This document shows, piece by piece, positions 17,364 through 25,987 of a stretch of DNA of 52,451 nucleotides. The notes under the pieces are model-generated. The model had not been told where the DNA came from and made no database searches. It saw nothing but the letters and a program-made list of their open reading frames with translations. The stretch is from contig WJIP01000209.1 of NCBI GenBank assembly GCA_014730185.1, positions 1 through 52,451 on the forward strand, given 5' to 3'. The first letter of the stretch is position 1; every line of letters starts with the position of its first letter. Position numbers and translations under genes: made by a program. This stretch comes from Caldithrix sp. Its GTDB lineage: Bacteria; Calditrichota; Calditrichia; Calditrichales; Calditrichaceae.

Positions 17364-18649
17364 TGAATATATACCTTGATTGGAGCTATAATATCGCTTG
17401 TTTCTCCAATTACTGTAAAATTAGAACGCATATGAATAACTTTACGCTGACCGCGATCTACAAGAATAACATTACCATTGTCACTATTAATTTTGAAATC
17501 GGATATGAATGAAAAACCGTTTAAACTTGAAAGACGTTGTCCTTCATAAGAAAGTTGCATTAAAACCGCATCATTTGTGCGGTTGGAAGCAACCCAGATT
17601 GATTGTTCGGCTGGATTGTAACGCACCAAATCCAAATTGGTAGATTGATGAAGTTCATCAGCACGCTCATTTTTGAATGAATATCTCAATAATTGATCTA
17701 CTTCTTCATATTGATCGATAAGGTATAATTCTTCTTGGAAGGGATCGTAACTCATAAATTTGGGATTGACGATCAATTTGTCTCCCAATTTATTATAAAT
17801 ATCTTGAACCTGACCCTGCTTGTTGATCCGTACCAAGGCTTTCTTCCCTTTATCCAAAATAAAAATATCATCATTTGGAATACGGATTATTTGAGTGGGA
17901 TTATTTAAGTTCTGGGTGAGAACCTGTTCATCGCCGTCAATTAGATTGATGGCATACAGAGCACCACTGCTATCGGTTACCCAGAACTCTTCATTGTCGG
18001 GCAGGTAAACAGTGTCAAATGGTCTGTCCATATCAACATTTTCGGCAAGCAGATTTCCACGTTTAATATCAAAAAGTTCGATGTAACCAAAAATAGGCGA
18101 GGTTATTAAGCCGATATTTTTTTGCAGAGCCAGGCCTAATGCTTCTGGACGCCAAATAGAGTAACGTTGATTGAGGTTATGCTGTAAATCATACGACAGA
18201 CGAACAACACGGTAGTCCCAGGCATCGGTAATCCAAAAGCTCTTTAATCCCGGGACAACCCTTAATTTTGCAGAGGGTGGGGATTCGTTATCGATGCCCT
18301 GCAGCGTGATATAATATTCATGTAGTTTATCAAGTTCAACATTGGAGTCCTGATAGCTGTCCTGTTGTTTGGGTATGGAGGCGATTAACGAAAACTGTTC
18401 GCTCTGCACCCGACGATACACATTTGTGCTATTAAATTCAATATACGTAGGTGATTGCCATTGCAATTCAATGATTGAATCGGTACGCGTGGGGAATAAG
18501 CGAATATTCAAAGTATCCATGTTGGCTGAAGGATCAAAAATATTTACCCGATCACGTTCTGTGCAGGCTCCGATTAAGACGAAGCTAAGCACTAAGACAA
18601 TGAAACCAGTGCGCCTGTATTGTATTGAGGGGTTTTTGATTGCGTTCAT
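17360..18649 (-). CDS. Lipoprotein with beta-propeller/NHL-like repeats
   Basis: This is a 429-residue exported lipoprotein. The N terminus (RRTGFIVLVLSFVLIGAC) is a lipoprotein signal with lipobox LIGAC, Cys at residue 29. A fibronectin-like segment (about 45-130, with IELQWQSPTYIEFNSTNVYRR) is followed by repeats of the six-bladed propeller kind, e.g. FWITDAWDYRVVRLSYD, EFWVTDSSGALYAINLIDG, DIFILDKGKKALVRINKQGQ and VILVDRGQRKVIHM. No enzymatic motif is seen. The 4-bp overlap with the downstream membrane phosphatase suggests it may be a periplasmic ligand-binding or reporting partner of that sensor. That is an inference from gene coupling only. Confidence 0.72.
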   Translation of the reverse strand: MNAIKNPSIQYRRTGFIVLVLSFVLIGACTERDRVNIFDPSANMDTLNIRLFPTRTDSIIELQWQSPTYIEFNSTNVYRRVQSEQFSLIASIPKQQDSYQDSNVELDKLHEYYITLQGIDNESPPSAKLRVVPGLKSFWITDAWDYRVVRLSYDLQHNLNQRYSIWRPEALGLALQKNIGLITSPIFGYIELFDIKRGNLLAENVDMDRPFDTVYLPDNEEFWVTDSSGALYAINLIDGDEQVLTQNLNNPTQIIRIPNDDIFILDKGKKALVRINKQGQVQDIYNKLGDKLIVNPKFMSYDPFQEELYLIDQYEEVDQLLRYSFKNERADELHQSTNLDLVRYNPAEQSIWVASNRTNDAVLMQLSYEGQRLSSLNGFSFISDFKINSDNGNVILVDRGQRKVIHMRSNFTVIGETSDIIAPIKVYIQ

Positions 18650-18659
18650 CTATCGGTTA

Positions 18660-19301
18660 TTACTTTAATATGTTTGTAATTTGATCATACACCTTGTCCA
18701 CGGTGGTATTACCATCAACGCTGTAAAACTTGCCGCGTTCCTTGTAAAACTGTTTTACTCTGGCTGTCTGGCTTTTATAAATCTGAAGACGATTTTTAAT
18801 GGTCTCACGATTGTCATCGTGGCGTGTCACAATATTACCGCCACAAACCGTGCATTTACCGTCAGAAGGAACGGGCTTAACTTTGGGGTTATAATCTTGT
18901 CCGCAATTTTCACAAATTTTGCGACTGGTTAGCCGTTCGATGATAACATCTTCCGGCACCTGAATCTCGATACAAATGAAAGGGGGCTGTTGCATCTCCT
19001 GCATTAGTTGTGACAGGCCTTCGGCCTGGGGAATTGTTCTGGGGAAACCGTCCAAAATAAACCCTTTCACACAATCGGGCTGCTGAATCCTCTCTTTGAT
19101 AAGGTTCAGCATCAGATCATCCGGTACCAGTTCACCTTTGGACATCAATTTTTTAGCCTGGCGCCCCAATTCTGATTTGGATTTAGCTGCGGCCCGCAAC
19201 ATATCTCCCGTAGATATCTGGGGTATACCGAAATTTTTACTAATAAGTTTTGCTTGCGTGCCCTTACCCACACCGGGTGCGCCAAAGAGGATTAAGTGCA
19301 T
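18660..19301 (-). CDS. adk: Adenylate kinase with four-Cys LID
   Basis: This nucleotide kinase interconverts ATP+AMP and 2 ADP, 213 residues. The P-loop GAPGVGKGTQAK (residues 7-18), AMP-binding ISTGDMLR and GFILDGFPRT are present. The LID (about 125-160) carries C-x2-C and C-x2-C pairs (CENCGQDY and CTVCGG), the zinc-binding type found in many Gram-positive and FCB-group adenylate kinases. It sits 38 bp after rlmN and 10 bp before the lipoprotein gene, so it is probably the second gene of the rlmN-adk transcript. Confidence 0.97.
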   Translation of the reverse strand: MHLILFGAPGVGKGTQAKLISKNFGIPQISTGDMLRAAAKSKSELGRQAKKLMSKGELVPDDLMLNLIKERIQQPDCVKGFILDGFPRTIPQAEGLSQLMQEMQQPPFICIEIQVPEDVIIERLTSRKICENCGQDYNPKVKPVPSDGKCTVCGGNIVTRHDDNRETIKNRLQIYKSQTARVKQFYKERGKFYSVDGNTTVDKVYDQITNILK

Positions 19302-19339
19302 CTTCCACTCCCTGATGATTTTTCATCCGATTTTTCCAT

Positions 19340-20416
19340 TTATAAATCTATAGTTTCAAAGGTTTTAACCTTAGTGTTTGAGGTTTTATGGTGTGAGGCA
19401 TAAAGCTGACCGCATGCTGCTTTTATTTCCCACCCTTTTCTATTGCGAATGGTTATGGTACGCTGCTTATGATTTACTAACCGATCAAATTCCTCAATTG
19501 TGCTCTCATCGGGTGGCTGGTATTGAGGTAAATCGGAATTGCAGGGAATAATATTTATTTTACATGGGATGCTATGGGTTAGTTTTATTAATCTTTTGGC
19601 ATCCGCCTTTGAGGCGTTAAGGCCATCAATCAGCACATACTCAAATGTAATTCGTTTGCCTGTTTTTTGTGTATAATAACGGGCAGCCTCCATTAACGCG
19701 TTCAATGGATATTTTCTGGATACAGGCATAATCTGCTGACGAGTTTGTTGATCCGTGGCATTAAGTGATATAGCAAATGAAAACGGTTGTTGTTCATCAG
19801 ATAGACGGTAAATATTTTTTATAAGTCCGGATGTGGATAAGGTTATCTTCTTGTGACTAAAACATAATCCTCCGGGATCAATCATTGCATGGGCGGCTTT
19901 GATAACATTGTCATAATTGAGAAGTGGTTCACCCATGCCCATAAATACAATATTGGTAGGTTCTTTTTCAGCATAACTGGTCATTTTTATGACTTGCTCC
20001 AGAATTTCGCCTGAAGAGAGATTGCGCAGTAAACCCATGTTTCCGGTAGCGCAAAATTTGCAATCCAATGGACAACCAACCTGAGAGGAAATACAAAAAG
20101 TGACCCGTTGTTTTTCGTATATAATGACACTTTCAATTTGTTTACCGTCCTGCAAATTCCATAAAAATTTTGTGGTACCGTCATGAGGGGAACGTATTCG
20201 ATCCACTTCCGTTAAAGTCTGCAATCGGAATTTTTGTTGAAAGGTATAACGCAATGATTTCGGTAAGGTGGAAAATGTACTGAAATCCGACCAGCGTTTT
20301 ACATAAATACCGTTGTATAGTTGAGCCGCCCGATATGAGGGCAAATTGAGCTCCGGCATCAATTGAAAAAGTTCTTCTTTGGAGTAGTCTAACAGGTAAT
20401 TGGGATTGGAAATCAT
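19340..20416 (-). CDS. rlmN: Dual-specificity 23S rRNA/tRNA methyltransferase RlmN
   Basis: This radical-SAM enzyme makes 2-methyladenosine at 23S rRNA A2503 (and tRNA A37), 358 residues. The cluster motif is C-x3-C-x2-C in SSQVGCPLDCKFCATGNMG (about residues 110-128); GMGEPLLNYDNV, SFAISLNA, FEYVLIDGLNAS and the SAM-binding Gly/Pro features are typical. The resolving Cys is near the C terminus in AACGQLYA. The first residues MISNPNYLLDYSKEELFQLMPEL match family N termini. It is transcribed divergently from moxR across 96 bp. Confidence 0.95.
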   Translation of the reverse strand: MISNPNYLLDYSKEELFQLMPELNLPSYRAAQLYNGIYVKRWSDFSTFSTLPKSLRYTFQQKFRLQTLTEVDRIRSPHDGTTKFLWNLQDGKQIESVIIYEKQRVTFCISSQVGCPLDCKFCATGNMGLLRNLSSGEILEQVIKMTSYAEKEPTNIVFMGMGEPLLNYDNVIKAAHAMIDPGGLCFSHKKITLSTSGLIKNIYRLSDEQQPFSFAISLNATDQQTRQQIMPVSRKYPLNALMEAARYYTQKTGKRITFEYVLIDGLNASKADAKRLIKLTHSIPCKINIIPCNSDLPQYQPPDESTIEEFDRLVNHKQRTITIRNRKGWEIKAACGQLYASHHKTSNTKVKTFETIDL

Positions 20417-20487
20417 ATTTGCATTTATATTTTTACGTCTTTAATATCACTCATTTTAATTAAAATCCAAATGTAAAGAAATCGTCA

Positions 20488-20493
20488 TATAAT
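20488..20493 (+). promoter_or_regulatory. Candidate -10 box of moxR
   Basis: A perfect TATAAT lies 19 bases ahead of the moxR start, with a CAAGGA ribosome site between. No good -35 hexamer is found at 16-18 bp, so the promoter call rests on the -10 element and the divergent gene arrangement. Confidence 0.4.
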
Positions 20494-20512
20494 CTCAAGG
20501 AAATAAATTCAA

Positions 20513-21520
20513 ATGGAACAAAAAGCACACATGCAGGAAAAGGATGTGCAACTAGCTCATGATATTCACCAGGCTTTTGGTAAAATTAAGAAGGAGCTAT
20601 CCCATGTCATTGTCGGTCAGGAATCCGTTATTGAGCAGCTTTTGATATCTCTGTTTGCCAAAGGCCACTGTTTATTGATCGGTGTGCCCGGGCTGGCTAA
20701 AACATTATTGATACGCACGCTCGGTGAGGTGCTCGATTTGGATTTTGCGCGTATTCAGTTTACACCGGATCTAATGCCTTCCGATATAACCGGCACCGAA
20801 ATTCTGGAAGAAGATCGTACCACGGGACACAAAACCTTCAAGTTTATAAAGGGCCCGCTTTTCGCAAATATTGTGTTGGCGGATGAAATTAACCGCACTC
20901 CGCCAAAAACACAGGCCGCTTTACTGGAAGCGATGCAGGAATATCGGGTAACTGCGGCCGGTGAAACGTATCCACTGGTACCTCCTTTTTTTGTGTTGGC
21001 TACACAAAATCCCATTGAACAGGAGGGTACTTACCCATTACCGGAAGCTCAGCTGGATCGGTTTATGTTCAGTTTATGGCTGGACTATCCCTCATTTGAC
21101 CAGGAAGTCGACATTGTCAAACGCACCACAATTGAAGAAAGCACACAACTCTCGCCGGTTCTTAACAAAGGCTCCATTTTGGAATTTCAGGATCTATTGC
21201 GGAAAGTACCCGTGGCGGATAATGTAGTCGAATATGCTGTTAAACTGGTTTCCGCTACACGGCACAATTCCGATTTGGCGGATGATAAAATTAAAGAATG
21301 GGTGCGCTGGGGTGCTGGCCCAAGGGCCTCACAATACTTGATTTTAGGGGCAAAAGTACGGGCTGTATTGCATGAGCGTTTTACTCCGGAAATTGACGAT
21401 ATTAATTTTATGGCCTTGCCGGTGTTACGGCACCGATTGGTTACGTCCTACAGTGCCGAAGCTGAAGGGGTAGAAGTACAGGATATAATTGATTATATCA
21501 GTCGGAAAATTAATATTTAA
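20513..21520 (+). CDS. MoxR-family AAA+ ATPase
   Basis: This is a 335-residue AAA+ chaperone-like ATPase. It has Walker A GVPGLAKTLLIR (about residues 60-71), FTPDLMPSDITGTEI, Walker B VLADEINRTPPKTQAALLEAM, sensor 1 VLATQNPIEQEGTYPLPEAQLDRF and a lid with GPRASQYLI and ALPVLRHRL. MoxR proteins usually work with a DUF58/von Willebrand A protein encoded next to them; here none follows, and the gene ends 142 bp from the convergent porU. Its partner must be encoded elsewhere or the family role is different. Confidence 0.93.
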   Translation: MEQKAHMQEKDVQLAHDIHQAFGKIKKELSHVIVGQESVIEQLLISLFAKGHCLLIGVPGLAKTLLIRTLGEVLDLDFARIQFTPDLMPSDITGTEILEEDRTTGHKTFKFIKGPLFANIVLADEINRTPPKTQAALLEAMQEYRVTAAGETYPLVPPFFVLATQNPIEQEGTYPLPEAQLDRFMFSLWLDYPSFDQEVDIVKRTTIEESTQLSPVLNKGSILEFQDLLRKVPVADNVVEYAVKLVSATRHNSDLADDKIKEWVRWGAGPRASQYLILGAKVRAVLHERFTPEIDDINFMALPVLRHRLVTSYSAEAEGVEVQDIIDYISRKINI

Positions 21521-21661
21521 ACTGTTTATTGAAATCTGATAATCGCCCGGAGCTGGTTGGGAACCGGTATTGACTGAAATCGCATTTCAATCGCTGGCGT
21601 TCAAGGGGCTGCAAAATGGATACCCTGCTCACCTTATCTGAAAATTGAAGTTCTTGAAACA

Positions 21662-24600
21662 TCAGCGCATAATCATCAGTTTCTCGATTTTTTCCTCTTT
21701 TTCCTTGCCGTTTTTCAGAATCAATTTATACAGATAGACACCATTCGCCAGAGTATTACCGTCACGATCCAGACCGTTCCATTCAATATTGCTATTAAAC
21801 CCATTTTCACTGAATCCGTATAATTCCTGTATTAACCGACCGGTTAGGGTGTAAATTTTTACCTGAACGTCTACACCACTTTTGTTGGTTTGAAAGGTGA
21901 ATCGGGTTGATCCGCTAAATGGATTGGGGTAGTTCACCACATCCCGTAGAACAAGGCCAGAGCTTTGGGCAATGCGGAAATAGATTTCTTCAGTGGCAGG
22001 ATTATTCAAATTGTCGAAGGCGGTTAATTGAAGTGTGTGATTACCATTATCCAGTTGATCAAGCGAATACTGGATTGATCCCTCTTTGTAACTATCTTTT
22101 TTATAAAAGAAAAATCCTGAAATATCCTTTGGTACTTCTTCATCCAGTTGGATGGAAATATTGTGTCCGGTTTCTCCGGTCATATTAATGCCGCTTTCAT
22201 CCGATACATCCACCTTTAAAACCGGATTCTGGGGAATGAGATCACCGGTGGTAAAACTTTCCTGATCTTTAAAATAGATATCGATTTCGGGACCGTCGGT
22301 GTCATTTCGGTTACTTACCGATCCATAGATTAGTAACTGATTGTTGAACCCGATGGCATCCTGATCACTTGCTTCATCCCAGGCGTAAAGGGTAATCCGC
22401 CCACTGTATTTATTTAAGAAACGAATGGATTTTGGCACGATAAAGCGCCCCGTTAAATGCCCGTTCTGGACAGAAACTTCGCCTTTGAAAAGGGTGGGGC
22501 CAGGCATCGTAAAATATTCGCCTCCCCCGTAAGTCACATCATCATAAGCAGCGTCCTGGACGATAAGGACAGCCCCTCCGTCAAAATTATTATTTGGTGT
22601 GTTCTGTTTGTAAATTGTTGCGTCAACGGTCACTTCACTTAATGCTTTTAAGGTATCCGGAGAAATGGAGTGAATCTGTATTTCCTGTCGGGGATCGGCA
22701 AGATGCATGGTTGGATCGGCAAGCAAGTGATATTTTTGATCGTTGACACCGGAATAGGTAGCCAACAATTTGGCAATGCCAAGACGGCGTGATGGAGCAC
22801 CGCCGGGAAAAAGTTCTTCGTAAAAGCGCTTGTTAAATTGGAAATTTTGACCGGAATAAACCAGGCGACTGGCTGCCAGTACACCAATGACACCACTGTT
22901 TTCTTTCCATATCAAAGCTTCTGAAAAACTGGGCTCATGGGGATCGTCGTATTTACCAAAGTCGCAGGTAGCGGCAATCAGCAGCGGCAATTTACCGGCA
23001 TTATTGATACGGCTCAGATCTCTGTTTAAATTGAACACGGCTTCGTGCGCCCATTGCACAGGTGAACCGTGTCCAACATAATTAACGACGAGGGCCCCTC
23101 TGTTAAAATGATCGATCACATCTTCATTGGCCTGAGGTTTTACCCTACCGAAGCCGCCGGCGACGGAAGGATAGGCCGAGAGGTAGACTTTTTGCTTAAT
23201 AAATTTATTCAGGGGGCTAAGCGTGGCCAAATCCTCCGCCTGTCTCTGGTGTTCCCACTGGGATGTGGAACTTGTGGTTACTTCATCGTCTCCTACCATA
23301 ACAAGATTGGTCTGCCATCCATCACGTACCGGATTTTCTTCATACTGTTTTAATTTTTGCACAACCCGTTGGCAATCCAAAATACTTTCAACCGGTAATC
23401 GACCGATGGCCAAATCCGGTGAAAGAATTCTGAAACCGGATCCGCTACTGTATTGTAAATCGACAAAATAATTATCTGTTGTACGACTATTTATCTCGCC
23501 GGTATCATAGATTTCAAAAGGAGGTACACGCATGGTATCGGGCAGCGTAATATTTCTGTAATCATAGTGTCCGTCTCCGAAAAGCAAGACGTAAGTGGGT
23601 GACGGATTCTGCCAATTGTAATAAGCATGCCGGATAAAATTACGTAATGCTGTGGGATCAGCCACTCCACTGTTAAAATTGAAATAGATATCCTCCATAG
23701 TCACGATTTTACTGTTTAGCTCAGAACGAAGGCGAGCAATTTCCTCCGCATACGGTTTGAAAGTCTTATGGGTAACAATGATGAAGTCGGTTTGTTGATT
23801 TTCTGCCAGCAAATTATCAAAACCTTCGAACCGTTTTAGCTGCGTAACCGATTTGATCTTTGGGGACGATAGGCTGCTTACGAGAATATTTTGTTCGGAG
23901 ATTTCACCGGCAATATCCAGTGTTAAGGAACCATTTTGGACAGCGGCGTTTTGTTCGAGAATGATTGGGTTCGCCGGATCAGTGATATCCAAAACCAAAT
24001 AATCGTCTTTATTATTTAATCCGGTTATGGTGTAGCGTTCGTTCTGGCCGGTTGCTCTGGTGTAAAAAGATAACCGATCCCCATCGGCAGCCAATTCTCG
24101 TGGATAACGAATTTCAAACCAATCCAGGTGGGCGGCGCAACCCTCATAATTACCGGTATACTGAATTGACAGGTTGTTTTGACCGTTGTTAAGTGTGGTT
24201 GGGTCTTCCAGATTTTTTTTGTAATCTCTGCGGCTCTCTGTGGTAAATGACAGATTATCAAATAACTTGATATTGTTTAAAATGATATCAAAATAATAAC
24301 GATATCCCAAATCATCGCCGTATTTAACGCCACTGGCTCCCTTTAATTGAATTTTGAACTCAGGTGATGCGCCGGCGGCCTGGTTGGTATTAATATCAAA
24401 CGATTTCGTATAATTATCCGATTTACCAAAAAAACGGTAACCGTACCAATCCGGCCCGCTGGCTAACAGGTTGTATTTATCCTCCTCAAAATGGTAGCGA
24501 TCGTAAAAGAAATTAACCGACTGGGCATTACTTAAATTGTCACTATCTTCAATAGTCATATTCCTGCCCTGACCGTTGCCTACTGTTAGCCAGTAAGAGT

Positions 24601-25660
24601 TTTGTGTGTCATAATCATGGTTGTGGTATTCAAAAGTTCCTTTATTGTGATTCAAAAACCAGCCATTGAGATGTTTACCGTAAAACAGAATATAATCTCC
24701 GCTATCAAACTGATCATTGCTGTTGGGATCACGCACAATAATCGGGATTTCTCGGGTTTGAGGCGGATTATAATAATCTTCATTTACATCAATATTCAGT
24801 GAGTGCCCACCGTTATTGAACATGCGAATTTGATCCGTGCTTAGGTTATCCACGTTGGCCCCGGCCGAGTTCAGAGTGTTGAATGTTATTTTATACAAAC
24901 CATCCTCCTGCACTGCAATCCGATACCAGGGTCCGGAAGGCAAAGAAGCAGCTTTCTTCAGCGTTCCGGCAGCGGGGGGCTTTTGCCAGGCTTGAGCCTG
25001 GTCATAATTGAGCAGTAAAGCTTTGTACAGTTCATTGTCCGGTGTATTTTTCGGGGAAACACCCTTATTGAATTGATCAGCATATTGATAATTAATGCGT
25101 AAACGTAACCTGGTGTAAATGGTTAGTTCGGTGGTGGCCGCATTATATTGAAAGGGGCTGATATGCAAACGCTGTATACGTACATCCCGGAATTGCGAAG
25201 GTTTGGACACTTGTGTGATGGATGCCGGTTGATTTTGTTGACTTTGATAGTGTTGCGGATCGGGCTTGTAACGATAATCACTGAGCCCGTTTTTATTTTT
25301 AAACAGCCGGGGCACTGGAGCCGGTTTTATTTGTCGTTTAATTTGCCGGTCACTATCCAAAACATCAACCTGGATAGTCCCAGCCGGCGGAAGGCCCAAC
25401 GTAAAGGTTCTGAACGGTATATTGGGACGACCCGGCTCATATCGCTCGTGGCTGTTTTTAAAGTTGATATGCACAAAGGGCTGATTGTTGATTATTATCT
25501 CTTCGTATTGAATGTTTTGCGGAGTCCATTCGACTACCATATAGCGATTATTACTTTCAATGATTGTTAAATCATCCTGTCTATTATCGGCCCGGACAGT
25601 GCTAAAGCTGCTAACCGATAGGCAAACGGTTAAGATTGTAATAAATCTTTTTAAATGCAT
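21662..25660 (-). CDS. porU: Type IX secretion C25 peptidase/sortase (PorU-like)
   Basis: This is a 1332-residue exported cysteine peptidase of the gingipain (C25) fold, probably the PorU sortase that removes sorting domains from T9SS cargo at the cell surface. The signal peptide is MHLKRFITILTVCLSVSSFSTVRA. The catalytic dyad is visible: H864 in NYVGHGSP and C899 in LIAATCDFG, 35 residues apart, as expected for C25. An N-terminal prodomain (about 30-240) has the PorU-like EEIIINNQPFVHINF segment. The last ~90 residues (VVNYPNPFSGSTRF to EEKIEKLMIMR) are a T9SS C-terminal domain with YPNPF and LANGVYLYKL. The start has AGGAG upstream. A secreted C25 protease that is not the sortase is the alternative. 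Confidence 0.85.
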   Translation of the reverse strand: MHLKRFITILTVCLSVSSFSTVRADNRQDDLTIIESNNRYMVVEWTPQNIQYEEIIINNQPFVHINFKNSHERYEPGRPNIPFRTFTLGLPPAGTIQVDVLDSDRQIKRQIKPAPVPRLFKNKNGLSDYRYKPDPQHYQSQQNQPASITQVSKPSQFRDVRIQRLHISPFQYNAATTELTIYTRLRLRINYQYADQFNKGVSPKNTPDNELYKALLLNYDQAQAWQKPPAAGTLKKAASLPSGPWYRIAVQEDGLYKITFNTLNSAGANVDNLSTDQIRMFNNGGHSLNIDVNEDYYNPPQTREIPIIVRDPNSNDQFDSGDYILFYGKHLNGWFLNHNKGTFEYHNHDYDTQNSYWLTVGNGQGRNMTIEDSDNLSNAQSVNFFYDRYHFEEDKYNLLASGPDWYGYRFFGKSDNYTKSFDINTNQAAGASPEFKIQLKGASGVKYGDDLGYRYYFDIILNNIKLFDNLSFTTESRRDYKKNLEDPTTLNNGQNNLSIQYTGNYEGCAAHLDWFEIRYPRELAADGDRLSFYTRATGQNERYTITGLNNKDDYLVLDITDPANPIILEQNAAVQNGSLTLDIAGEISEQNILVSSLSSPKIKSVTQLKRFEGFDNLLAENQQTDFIIVTHKTFKPYAEEIARLRSELNSKIVTMEDIYFNFNSGVADPTALRNFIRHAYYNWQNPSPTYVLLFGDGHYDYRNITLPDTMRVPPFEIYDTGEINSRTTDNYFVDLQYSSGSGFRILSPDLAIGRLPVESILDCQRVVQKLKQYEENPVRDGWQTNLVMVGDDEVTTSSTSQWEHQRQAEDLATLSPLNKFIKQKVYLSAYPSVAGGFGRVKPQANEDVIDHFNRGALVVNYVGHGSPVQWAHEAVFNLNRDLSRINNAGKLPLLIAATCDFGKYDDPHEPSFSEALIWKENSGVIGVLAASRLVYSGQNFQFNKRFYEELFPGGAPSRRLGIAKLLATYSGVNDQKYHLLADPTMHLADPRQEIQIHSISPDTLKALSEVTVDATIYKQNTPNNNFDGGAVLIVQDAAYDDVTYGGGEYFTMPGPTLFKGEVSVQNGHLTGRFIVPKSIRFLNKYSGRITLYAWDEASDQDAIGFNNQLLIYGSVSNRNDTDGPEIDIYFKDQESFTTGDLIPQNPVLKVDVSDESGINMTGETGHNISIQLDEEVPKDISGFFFYKKDSYKEGSIQYSLDQLDNGNHTLQLTAFDNLNNPATEEIYFRIAQSSGLVLRDVVNYPNPFSGSTRFTFQTNKSGVDVQVKIYTLTGRLIQELYGFSENGFNSNIEWNGLDRDGNTLANGVYLYKLILKNGKEKEEKIEKLMIMR

Positions 25661-25987
25661 TCATTGCTCCTGAAAACAAATATTCAAAAGGACCGGCGTC
25701 TCTGTTATTGGTTACGCTCCATATTGAAACCAATTTAAGGTGCATTGTGTTTTCTATCAATAGAAAAAAACATACCTTAAAATCGCTTGATCTAAGGCAT
25801 TTAAATGGTTTCGTAACTTGCTATAATAATTAAACGCAAACGCTCCCTGGTTTATTTTAGATAGGGTATTTTAACCATATTTGTACCCCGGCTGCCATTA
25901 TTAGTTTCCTTATATTCATAACAAAAGAGTAATTTTTTTATTGACCATAAAAACGGGGAGTAGAACAGATAAATGCGCTCGCTTTCT
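25661..25987. promoter_or_regulatory. 327-bp noncoding gap upstream of porU
   Basis: I see no gene here. The main structure is a long dyad at 25734-25781. Embedded in it on the minus strand is a promoter-like pair: TTGATA (25755-25760) and TAAATT (25732-25737), 17 bp apart, which would start porU mRNA about 65 bases before its ATG. The remainder is AT-rich without clear features. Confidence 0.4.
25734..25781. repeat. Long inverted repeat (hairpin) upstream of porU
   Basis: Outer arms TTTAAGGT (25734-25741) and ACCTTAAA (25774-25781) enclose inner arms TTTTCTAT (25750-25757) and ATAGAAAA (25760-25767) around a two-base centre. Both arm pairs are perfect, and the bases between can partly pair, giving an imperfect hairpin of about 20 bp. 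It may be an operator, a transcription attenuator between the barrel gene and porU, or a remnant of a small mobile element. Confidence 0.6.

Noticed and set aside
21575-21589. Hairpin TGAAAT-CGC-ATTTCA between moxR and porU
   Set aside because: Short AT-rich stem without a T tract on either strand; not a convincing bidirectional terminator.
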